Below are positions 22,701 through 32,082 of a stretch of DNA of 64,000 nt, piece by piece. The DNA is taken from contig OY752142.1 of NCBI GenBank assembly GCA_963573315.1, positions 930,001 to 994,000 of the forward strand, given 5' to 3'. Under the pieces are notes generated by a model that saw nothing but the letters and a program-made list of their open reading frames with translations, searched no databases and had not been told where the DNA came from. This stretch comes from Entomortierella parvispora (taxonomy: Eukaryota > Mortierellomycota > Mortierellomycetes > Mortierellales > Mortierellaceae). Within the stretch, counting starts at the first letter, position 1. Each line of letters opens with the position of its first letter. A program made the position numbers and the translations under genes.

Positions 22701-23163
22701 GGAACACCTCAAGTGCTTCTCTCTCCTACCATGGATATTTATCGTTCCTACTTCCATCCACCTCCTCTTCTTGTTGTTGTGTTTATATTCTCTTTTTCTG
22801 TACACCCTCTTTTGTCTCCTTCAGTCCCTCTTCACAAAGATTTTTTGCCTAGAACTCTTCACGTTGTGAAGCGACGGGGACCCTCTTGTAATTTTATCTC
22901 CAGCATTCGCTATTCTCCCTTCTCCTTACAAAAAACCCTGTAGTCAGAGCTTTCTGGTCCTGCACATTGTATAATAGCCTTTTAAAAAGTCCAAAAGAAA
23001 TGAAAAGACTCTTTCAGTTTCAAGTGCCTTTGGATACAAGCCGAGAATCTGTCTTCGCAAGAATGTTTGCAATTTGGTGGCGTTTTGTGACGGGCCCGTT
23101 TTTGGCCTGACTCTCTCTCATGAAGCATGACCTAAATACCCTTCAAGAGAAATCCAATCACCA
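22701..23163. other. Intergenic region cyclin / NAA38
   Basis: This 463-base stretch between two plus-strand genes holds the 3' UTR of the cyclin gene and the promoter of NAA38. It starts T/C-rich and becomes mixed. No supported feature beyond that. Confidence 0.4.
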
Positions 23164-23819
23164 ATGGAGCCATTAACGATGGCATCAGCAGAAACAACAG
23201 CGACAACTGTAGCAGCGGAAGAGGAAGATCCCATCATGGTTGCTAAACTACGATCTTTTCTCAATCGGAACACGCGGATCGAGATTACAGATGGCCGACT
23301 CTTTGTCGGTCAATTCATGTGTATTGATCATTCCAAAAACATCATTCTCGCCGGCGCGTATGAATCCAGGCCACACAAGACAAGTCCCACCTCGACAAGT
23401 GCGTCAGAACCATCCTCTTTATCAGCAGCAACAAGATCAGAGGCGTCAGACGGTTTGGACGGGTCCATTTCTTCAAGGCAAAGGCAGGCTAACGAAGGTA
23501 AACGCAGCAGGAGTGACATAGCAAATGTACAAAAGGGCTACTGAATTCATGGAAGCCGCCACGGCAGCAACAGTGAAAATATCGACAGTAACAGTCGTGG
23601 AGGGATAGGAATCTTCTCTCTCTTTTCCCATTTATGATTTTACAAATTCCTAACCCCACCTTTTACTCTCTGTCTACAGAAAGGAGATTTGTAGGGTTGG
23701 TCATGATCCCAGGACATCATATAATCAAGGCAGAGATGGATGCTAGTCATTTGAGGGGTGTCGATGCCCGGATATCGGCCGGCAAAAAATTCGATTTGGA
23801 TTATTATTTGAGAGGCTAG
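23164..23819 (+). CDS. NAA38: NatC auxiliary subunit Naa38 (LSMD1)
   Basis: Two exons, 23164-23497 and 23680-23819, yield 157 residues. The Sm fold is split by the intron. The first exon holds Sm1 (VAKLRSFLNRNTRIEITDGR, then LFVGQFMCIDHSKNIILAGA). After a 45-residue Ser/Thr-rich insert, the second holds Sm2 (RRFVGLVMIPGHHIIKAEMD). 'GR..VG.F.C.D...NIIL' and 'GL.M.PG.HI' are the hallmarks of Naa38/LSMD1, the Lsm-like subunit of the NatC N-terminal acetyltransferase, which acetylates Met-Leu/Ile/Phe-type N-termini. The long loop insert is longer than in animal homologues. An AATAAA lies at 23897-23902. It converges on the mS35 gene. Confidence 0.9.
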
Positions 23820-24148
23820 AAGAATGGCAGATGTCCAAATGGTTCAGTTCCCTCTATCCCCCCTCCACAAGCCCTTTCAAAGAGCACAAATCCCATAATA
23901 AATAACATGTATATTAACAACAAAGCGTTTTCTCTTTTTTTTTTGACTGGTGTTTATGGCAATGTCTTGTATTTCAAAATAGTTCTATGCAATTGCACCT
24001 TAATATTGTTTGGTCCACTACAAAAATAACGGCACGAGACCTGAACGTTGTGCATCTTTTTCACCATCTCCTTCCTCCTCCTTCCTTTGATTCATCTTCA
24101 GAAAAGGGAAAAAAATGTTTCCAAAGATAAAAAGCTGGAATATCCATT
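23820..24148. other. Convergent 3' region with polyadenylation signal
   Basis: Shared 3' flank of NAA38 (plus) and mS35 (minus). It contains AATAAA at 23897-23902, correctly placed about 80 bases after the NAA38 stop. Nothing else is seen. Confidence 0.5.
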
Positions 24149-25183
24149 CTATGCGCTAGCAGCGGCCTTGACAGGGCGGTTCCACTCCTTTGGGAAACGG
24201 ACCTTTGGCTTCATGTTCTTTGCGGCATGTCTCAAATCCAGAGGCAACTCCTTCATAGCCTCGGGATCCTTCTTGGACTCCTCCAACAACTTGTCCAGCG
24301 TATCGCTCAACCACTTGAAGTTTTGAGACCGATCCTGGAACTTCTCGCAGCTCATCTTGATCTCTTCCCGAACAGGGTCGTAACGAGATCCCACCAACAA
24401 CAAAAACTTGTGCAATTCAGGGTTGGTCAAGGGTAATGATTTCGTCTGGATGGTCAAGACCACTTTAGGGGCAGCGGGATGGTTGGCTTCACCCAAGTAG
24501 GTTGTTGTGCGGAACTTGAGGATCTGGGTCTTTGTTGGAGGCTGGAAAGGCTTGGCGAAGGCTGCAATAGGGTAACGGGATTTAAGAAAATGTTAGCGAC
24601 GGGTCCAAAGAAGCAAAATCGTCACCGATCCTTTGGTGGTATCCAATGGCCGAGATATCTTTCAAGAGGCATCCGTAATCCAGAAGTCTAACAGGCCTCC
24701 CAAGGTCTCCCGTTCAACAGTAGTGCTCTCTTCTGTGATCCGATCTTCAAGATGGCATTCCTGAGAATATCCTGCTAGAGTTTAGCATCACGGCCTTTGA
24801 GATGCTTGTCCTGGAGTCAGGTCCTTACCCTTGAGCTTGGGGATCTCGTACTTGGCAATACGGAGGTACTTCCTGACTTCCTTCTGAGCCTCCAAATGAT
24901 CGTAACCAAGCTAGGGTGATTAAAGGGTAGAGAAAGATCAGTTCTTTGAATGTCCAAGGGTTCACAGTCTACTGCTAGTAGGGATAGAAATATGTACCGT
25001 GGTCGAGTCATCAAAGGCAAACTCCTCCAGGTTGGTGATATCCAGCATGTCCTGGGACTGTCCAGTACCACGAACGGCGCCCAAAGCCTTGGAACGAGGG
25101 CGGTCCGAGGTGGGGAGCGAGGTGAGGAAAGTGCGGACTGCGTTGGTGGATGCCACCACTGGCCTTGAGAATGTGCGGAGCAT
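24149..25183 (-). CDS. RSM24: Mitochondrial small-subunit ribosomal protein mS35
   Basis: Three minus-strand exons (25183-24998, 24910-24829, 24561-24149) code for 226 residues. A typical matrix presequence opens it (MLRTFSRPVVASTNAVRTFL). The body contains NLEEFAFDDSTT, LGYDHLEAQKEVRKYLRIAK and FQPPTKTQILKFRTTTYLGE. The MRP-S28-type domain follows: HPAAPKVVLTIQTKSLPL, HKFLLLVGSRYDPVREEIKM, SCEKFQDRSQNFKWLSDTLD. These are signature strings of mS35 (yeast Rsm24), a component of the mitoribosomal small subunit. The ATG at 25183 is chosen because the presequence begins there; the frame is open further upstream (to about 25440) but that part is Pro/Ser/Thr low complexity. It is divergent from FBA1. 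Confidence 0.9.
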
Positions 25184-26027
25184 GTGTGTGTGTGTGTGTG
25201 AGGGTGTTGAAGAGGATGTGGGAGGGGGAGAGAGGGAACCAATGGAGGTGGCGACTGGCGACGGCGACGATGAGCAAATGAGAAGAGGAGAAGAGCAAGA
25301 AGCCGGCGGCGGTAATGGAGATGTCAGCAATTGAAGTGCCTTGCCTGTCCTTGTGCGAGTAGAGTCGCCCCTGCCGTGCTGGTTGCAGGGGGGAAGCAGC
25401 TTCCCTTTCCTCAATAAACAACCAAGCCACCGGGAGGGCAATTGTTAAGGGTATAACCTTCGCGATGCGATGCGACGCGTCTGAGCACTTGGACGTTTTT
25501 AGTTTTTGCCCAAACTACGAAGGACCGAGGTGAGATCCGAGCATTGCTGCTCCGGGAGGAACAGAGTGGCGGTGCAGTAAGTAGAGTGCAGTGCAGTGCA
25601 ATGAGAGGGTGTGCTTTTCTCTGATCCATCCCAACCCGAACCAAAAGGGGTGTGCTTCCCTTGCTTGCGCCTTTTTGCTGGAGAGAGCGAGAGCAAGGGC
25701 AGGGACCGAGGGTGATATCATCATCATCCTTCCGAGGGTGTGAGAAAAAAAAAAAAAAAAGGATAGAAGAAAAGGGCAAAGACAACCAAGCGCAAGAAAA
25801 AAAAAGAGAAAAAGGAAAAGAGAAACAGTCCGGATCTCGCACACTCCCATCTCACACTTTGACCTCACACACTCACTCCTCGCACTTTGCAAAGTCTCAC
25901 GCGGGTTTCCTTCTTTGTGCTTCCTTCTCTTCTTTTTCCTCCCTTCTCTCCTTTATCTGCTTCCCACTCTTTCTTTCTTCTCTCTCCCCAACACTCCTTC
26001 TTCCTTTCTCCAATCTCACTTTCCATC
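25184..26027. other. Divergent promoter region mS35 / FBA1
   Basis: About 845 bases between two divergent ATGs. A (GT)n run sits at about 25184-25200, next to the mS35 start, and an A run at 25745-25760. From 25880 to 26027 the plus strand is a strong C/T tract, the usual leader of a highly expressed fungal gene such as aldolase. Overlapping open frames here are low-complexity artefacts. Confidence 0.5.
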
Positions 26028-27825
26028 ATGGGTCTTCTCGATATCGTCCCCGCCGGCGTCATCACCGGTGACAACGTCCGCAAGGTCTTTGCCTATGCCT
26101 CCAAGCACGGTTTCGCCATTCCCGCCATCAACTGTACCTCCTCCTCCACGATCAACGCCGCTCTCGGTACGTGACATTCCTCTCATCCCGCTCATCCCCC
26201 TCTTTGTTCATTGTCATGCAATTCCATGCCTTGCCTTACCTGCATCACGTTGCACCTGCCCGCCCGTCTTTATTTTGTCGTCTTGTTTTCTAACCCGCCC
26301 AATTGCCCATGTCGACTATCAACAGAGGCCGCTCGTGATGCAAAGTCGCCCATCATCATCCAGTTCTCCAACGGTGGTGCCGCCTACTATGCCGGAAAGG
26401 GCATCTCCAACAAGGGTGAGGCTGCTGCCATTCTCGGTGCTGTCGCTGGCGCCCACCACGTCCGTGCCGTTGCCAAGGCCTACGGAATCCCCGTCATCCT
26501 GCACTCTGACCACTGCGCCAAGAAGCTTCTTCCTTGGTTCGATGGTATGCTTGCTGCTGATGAGGAGTACTTCAAGAAGCACGGCGAGCCCCTCTTCTCC
26601 TCTCACATGCTCGATCTTTCTGAGGAGAGCAAGGAGGAGAACATTGAGATCTGTGTCAAGTACCTCCATCGTATGGCCAAGATCAACTGCCATCTCGAGA
26701 TGGAGATCGGTATCACCGGAGGCGAGGAGGATGGTGTTGACAACTCGGAGGTCGACAACGCCTCGCTTTACACCCAGCCCCAGGACATTCTTGACATCTA
26801 TGATGCCTTCTCCAAGATCACCGACTTGTTCTCGATTGCCGCTGCCTTTGGTAACGTTCATGGAGTCTACGCTCCCGGAAACGTCAAGCTCCACCCCGAG
26901 CTTTTGGGCAAGCACCAGCACTATGTCAAGGAGCAGCGCAAGCTCCAAACTGACAAGCCCGTTTGGTTTGTCTTCCACGGAGGCTCTGGATCAACCGAGC
27001 ATGACATTAAGACCGCTGTCAACTTTGGTGTTGTCAAGATGAACGTCGACACTGGTAAGAACCCCACCATCTCCATCCTGCCCTTCATCAGGAGATATCG
27101 CCTCACCTCTGTAATTGATTCTTGACCAATTCTCTGGATTCTATCACGAAGGATGATGATACACTGATGATGGTCAAAAAAGCAAACCCAAAGTCGAAAG
27201 CAAACAGCGACTGGAAACACCGTCAATCTGCAATTGCAGATTTGATCTTCAGATGTCTTGTATCGGATTCCTTGAATGAGATAAGGGCGCCGATAAAAAA
27301 GACTCGACTCATATATTTTGGGGCGCTCCAAGATCGTGTCGGTCTTTTGCTCTTTGCAGAAAGACAATGGCTGCCAACTTTAAGATGGTGACAGACAGAC
27401 ATTCGGACACACAGACGAGAGCACTGAAGATCACCAGAAAAATGTCGTATCGTTTTCTTTATCTACGTGCCTTTGATCTAATCGCTATCTTTGCTTTATC
27501 TTCCATTTTCCCCCTCCTTTAGACACCCAATGGGCCTACTGGGAGGGTATCAAGAACTTTTACGAGAGCAAGAAGGTAAACAAGCAAGAAACACCCACCT
27601 GCCCCTTCTTTCCCAATTGCTCTTCTACTCACTCGATCGATGATTGTGTTTTATGTGTGTGTCTTATAGGGTTACCTCCAAGCCCAGGTCGGAAACCCCG
27701 ATGGCCCCAACAAGCCCAACAAGAAGTTCTACGATCCTCGTGTCTGGGTCCGCGAGGCCGAGAAGACCATGGTCAAGCGTGTTGATCAGGCCTGCAAGGA
27801 TCTCGGAAACGTCAACGTTCTGTAA
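26028..27825 (+). CDS. FBA1: Class II fructose-bisphosphate aldolase
   Basis: Exons 26028-26166, 26326-27054, 27523-27575 and 27670-27825 join to 358 residues, matching yeast Fba1 (359). The enzyme cleaves fructose-1,6-bisphosphate to dihydroxyacetone phosphate and glyceraldehyde-3-phosphate in cytosolic glycolysis and gluconeogenesis, with a zinc ion. Visible active-site strings: YGIPVILHSDHCAKKLLPWF (catalytic Asp and Zn His), MEIGITGGEEDGVDN (Zn-related Glu), FGNVHGVYAPGNVKLHPELL (Zn His), VFHGGSGSTEHD (Zn His and phosphate site), VKMNVDTDTQWAYW. Intron 3 is 468 bp, unusually long here, and includes an open frame that could add about 23 codons if retained. AATAAA at 27870-27875. Expected to be highly expressed; C-ending codons are common throughout. 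Confidence 0.97.
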
Positions 27826-28660
27826 ATAATCAAAAAGTACCATCCTTCAACGCAGAATGCGGTGAGGGGAATAAAAAAAACGTAAAAAAAAAAGCGATCA
27901 AAGGAACGATTCTCAATGGTGGAAGGTATGGTTCGGTTCGAGTGACGCTGAAAAGATCAAGAGTGCAAAGTGTCGTACACTTGGGAGGTTGAGGTGGCCC
28001 TGGAAGTCAGGTGAATGAATGAATGATCGACATTGGGTGACACGCCGCAACCAAAAGGAGCCTGGGGTGAAGAGATTCTTTGGAGGTGTGGCACAGCAAG
28101 ATGACGGGAGCTCGGCGTTATTAATAAATTTAGAATAGTCTGGCCCAGACGTCATTTTCGTCTCTGTGGTTGTGTTCCACTGGCACAATGCTCTCTCTGT
28201 GGCTCTCGATTCTTCCAGTGCTCCAGTGCGCTCACATTTGGCTTGAATACAGGTGCTGGCCAGCCGAGGATGCTCACTGGCTGACAGACGGTGCATCTTG
28301 ACTGCGGTGGGTCAGAGGCAGGTTGTCTGGCTAATTGCTCTCTGACTATCCGGCGGGGAAATATAACCCGCCATACATCTCTTCATCTCCCATCTCACTC
28401 ATTGTCATTCCCTTCCTTTCATCCTTTCCTTTCCTTTCTTTCCTTTCCATCCATCCTTTGCTTTCCTTTCCTTTCACTCAACACCTGTACCACCCACCCA
28501 CCCACGCGCTTTCTCCCTCCCTTTTTTCCACACTCGTCTTCTTCCCTGCTCTCCAATTCTTTTCACGTCCCATCCAGTTCTTCCTGAAGCCAGCTTCCGC
28601 AGTTTCTCCTCCTCAAGCAGCTCGTTCTCTCCTCTCTTCCCTTCGCCGTTTAATCTCAAC
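27826..28660. other. Intergenic region after FBA1
   Basis: Holds the FBA1 3' UTR with AATAAA at 27870-27875, then unremarkable sequence. From 28375 the plus strand is C/T-rich with (CCTTT)-like repeats at about 28410-28475, presumably the leader of the gene that starts at 28661. No coding feature is supported. Confidence 0.5.
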
Positions 28661-30229
28661 ATGGCCCAAGGTACGCGCCTGGAATTTCTCTCACGCATGC
28701 TGTTATCCATTGTCGACTCTCTTGACCGCTAACGCGCTCGCGACTTTACTCCCCTTTTTGCCGATCGGATGACTTTTTTTATTTTAGTTTTACACCTTGA
28801 GCAGTACCGACTTAGTCAGGAGGCAGCCAGGTGTTTTGATGATGACCTCGACTTTTGCCCGTCCTTGACAGCCAAAGAGGTAAAGCATCCAGCCATTCCC
28901 ATATTTTTTTTTATCGCTGAGGATGTCAAGGTGTGCGAGCTCTTGGTCTCGTTCATTTGTCGTTGAGTCGATTACCTGATGCCTGGGCTTTGTGACAAAT
29001 ATGAAAGCAAAGCTCAGCGTGCAGCAGTGTCCGTGGGGGGGAAGAGTGTGAGATAGGTCCAAGCTTTGGTTTAATGGAAGGGAGAAGGCTCTACTGTAAT
29101 GTTTGGGGGAAAATAAGAGTGAAGGGACAGGGAAAGAGGACAGGGCGTGCATTGCTGTTGTTTGTGTTTTCGTATTTTTCACCACATCATTCGTTCACGG
29201 TTGTCAACGAAGCTGCATGTCAACAGCTAGCCCTCCCCAGTTGGTTTCTTTCTCTCTACTCGATCAGTGGTTGTTTGCACACAAGTTGTTGTTTTGGTGA
29301 AGACAAAGTCAGGTTTCCTCTGTCAACATTGGCATCATCAAATGCTCCTTGCGGCCCACCTTTGTCAAGCGGCATCTGCCAGTTGTTGAGGCAAGGCGAG
29401 CTCGAGTACCTTCGTCGACCAACAGGCCAGTGTGTTCATGGCACGGCACGGCACACAGACACCACGCCATTTTCATTCCTCCCTGATTTATGATTCACCC
29501 CACGTTGTTCCTTTGTACGCCACCCTCGCACTACCCTCTGCACACGCAAACAAACACCCCGAACCCAAAACTAACCTTCTTTGCCTTCGTCATCTCTGTT
29601 CATTCCGCGCTCTCTCGCCCCCGCGCGCCTTGTTACAACAGCTGTCCGAGATCATCCTTGCCTCCATCCTCGCCCAGAAGGAGAACCAGGCTAAGCAGTT
29701 CCGCGCCTCCTCCTCCTCGTCCTCCTCGTCCTCCTCTGGCGCCTCGTCGCCTACCTCCCCTACCTCGACCCTCCCCACTTCACGCGCTATTTCGATCGTT
29801 GACCCGAATAGCCGCACCCCTTTGTATATCCCCCCCAACAAGACCCCGTCAACCCATGGAAGGCCGGGTCGATACTCGAGTTCGACTACGCCTGCTTCCG
29901 TGTTGTCCCCATCGGACTCTTATTTCAACCTCGCGCCATCTTCTCGACAGCAGCAGCAGCAGCAGCAGAACCAATTGTTCAGCAGCATGTATGGATCTCA
30001 GGCCTATCAATTCTCCCCCCAGGTGATCCAGCAGCAGCAACAGCAGCAGATGCATGCTTATTCGATGGGTATGGCCACTCCCACCATGGGCGCGTATTCG
30101 CCTCCTCGTCCAGTTTCGAGGATCCCCATTGTGAACCCCGATAACGGTTCCATTGTTTCTGTCCCCGAGGCTTCTTCCTCGTCGTCCTCGGCTCCTTGGC
30201 ACCACAACCACTTTGTCGCTGTGCGATAA
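28661..30229 (+). CDS. Ser/Gln-rich protein of unknown function with conserved-looking N-terminus
   Basis: The model has a tiny first coding exon (28661-28670, three codons plus one base), then 28788-28879 and 29642-30229, giving 229 residues. The N-terminal 55 residues look structured: MAQVLHLEQYRLSQEAARCF, DDDLDFCPSLTAKE, then LSEIILASILAQKENQAKQF. The rest is Ser-rich, Gln-rich (two Q runs coded by CAG/CAA) and Pro-rich, with PNSRTPLYIPP and PVSRIPIVNPDNGSIVSVPE as possible short linear motifs. I do not recognise the family. Support for the model: phases agree at both joins, splice sites are GT-AG, and a C/T-rich leader precedes the ATG. Intron 2 is 762 bp. An RNA- or translation-related adaptor would fit the composition, but that is only a guess. 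Confidence 0.65.
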
Positions 30230-30623
30230 AGTGTAGGGTCCATTCTTTTATATATTGTTCTATTACCCCCCTCTTTTGTATTATTTTTCTTTGTTCATAC
30301 ATCATCCCAAGACCTTCACACTTGTGTTTCCTAGCTGTATAGCTTGACCAACCTCTTTTTAATGTCTCCCTCCTCACCTTTACATTTTGTCACAATTATT
30401 TCTTGCACTTTTGCACTTCTTTTTTACTTTACTCCATCATGACCCCAAAGCATACCCCCACCCCCCGTTTGTATTTTCATCTTGTCTTCTATTTTATACA
30501 ATAAAAATAAATCAATATATTTTTTATCCTCATATTATCCTTTTTGGCGATTCCATATTTCATATTTCCATCTTTGTCATCCTCCCCTCCATTCACTCTC
30601 ATTCATCACAAAGCAGCATTTCA
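30230..30623. other. Intergenic region
   Basis: Between two plus-strand genes. T-rich 3' UTR sequence is followed by an A/T-rich patch (30495-30525) and then C/T-rich leader up to the ATG at 30624. No feature supported. Confidence 0.4.
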
Positions 30624-31792
30624 ATGTCTGTTGGCTCAACTGTTCCGTTCATCAACGACTTCTTGGTCATCAATGGTGACCCTGCAACCACGATTGGAGA
30701 GCCTGTACCAGAAGGCCGGACCAAAGTTGTTGTCCTCGAGTTCTGGGCCACGTAAGGCTACTTATTGGTTGAGACTGCTTAGATACCTTACTCCCTTTTT
30801 GGTCCAACTCACACTCTCTCTACACCGTTTCTTTCTTTTTGACGTGGTTAAATTCCTTTTCCTTTAGATGGTGTGGACCATGTCTCCAAAGGTATCTGTC
30901 GATCAAAAAGCGCGGCTCATGAATGCACCACAATCGAAATGATATCGGATCACAATCGGGGTCTGTCTTTATCGATTTCTTCTCACCTTTATTATTTTTT
31001 TCTCTCTTACTTTTATTTGGGCAGTATTCCTCACCTGTCAGAACTTCAGCGCAAGTACAAGGATGTGGATGTGACCATCGTTGGGTCTACCAACGAACAG
31101 GATGAACAGGTACCGTGAAATAGTGTCGCGTGGGAACCCAAAAAAAAAAAAAAAAAAAAAAAAAGAAAAAAAGAAAAAGAGTGTGGAACTTCAGTTGGTC
31201 AATAGAACTTTTAACATTCCGCACAACAACGCTTTCTGATCGATCATGTCAAAATAGAAAATCCGCGAGTTTGTCAAAAGCAAGAGCATGGAGTACACCG
31301 TTGTCATGGACAAGAACCAGTCCTTGGCATCCAGTACGTCGCAATTTTTTATTTCCATTTTCATTTCCAAAATCATTTTTCATTTTCATTTTCATTTTAT
31401 TTCTTGCTTATAGTTTGCTCACGGTCCCCAAACGACTTTCTTTCTTTCATCATCCATCACTAGAGATCTTCAAGGCTAGCGGCGCGACTGGGATTCCCTT
31501 TGCGGCTGTTATTGTGAACAACAAGATTGTGTTTTCAGGTCACCCCATGGATCCTCAATTCGCAAAGACTTTGGAGGAGCACGCTGCCAAGGCCTCCTCG
31601 ACCCGAAAGGAGCCTGTGGCGCTGCCAGTGATCACTCAGACTTTTGAAGAGCTGATGCAATTGCGTCCCAAGGAGTTGCGCCAGATCTTGGAGGACCGAG
31701 GGATCCGAACGGTTGGATGCTCGGAAAAGGGCGATTTCGCAAAACTGATTGTGGAAACTTGTTCAAAGACGCAGTACTACAAGCAGCAGTGA
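30624..31792 (+). CDS. Thioredoxin-like protein with C-terminal SAP/ARMET-C-like domain
   Basis: Five exons (30624-30751, 30868-30891, 31025-31109, 31258-31333, 31464-31792) give 213 residues. The thioredoxin fold has RTKVVVLEFWATWCGPCLQ, with an intact WCGPC redox centre, then SIPHLSELQRKYKDVDVTIV, GSTNEQDE and the cis-Pro strand SGATGIPFAAVIVNNKIVFS. This is the TlpA/AhpC-like type. The last 50 residues, FEELMQLRPKELRQILEDRG then GCSEKGDFAKLIVETCS, resemble the SAP-like C-terminal domain of MANF/ARMET (KxLK..L...G....GC.EK.D....I). There is no signal peptide, so the protein is presumably cytosolic. Exon 2 is only 24 nt and codes the CGPC site, which makes it easy to miss in automatic annotation. 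Confidence 0.82.
31140..31164. repeat. Poly(A) tract, 25 nt
   Basis: Uninterrupted A run just inside intron 3 of the thioredoxin-like gene, about 30 bases after the donor site, followed by further A-rich sequence. Confidence 0.9.
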
Positions 31793-32082
31793 GACGAGAA
31801 AAAGTCAAGGAAGCAAATTAACAATAGCGGGTGGTGGTTGGGATGTGCAGACATCGAGTGTAAAATTAAAAATACACCAGGCGAGTTTGGCCAGTGACTG
31901 TGGTTACAGGTCCCTGGAAAGAAAGAGGACCTCTGTCTTTTAAAGTCAATGGGCACTTCTTGTTGTACTGCATTCTCCTCTCCTCTCTTTTCCTCTGCCA
32001 GCTTTCCCATTCTCCGTCCCATTCAGTCGTCTCCCAGCCTCCTTCTCTCCTCTCTCCAGCAGCCTTTCTCTTTGCCCGTCCC
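31793..32082. other. Short intergenic region
   Basis: 290 bases between two plus-strand genes. The second half is C/T-rich and serves as the leader of the zinc-finger gene starting at 32083. Confidence 0.4.

Noticed and set aside
27055-27522. Aldolase intron 3 read as coding
   Set aside because: The in-frame extension stops after about 23 codons and removes the conserved DTQWAYW and C-terminal part; splicing restores a full-length enzyme.
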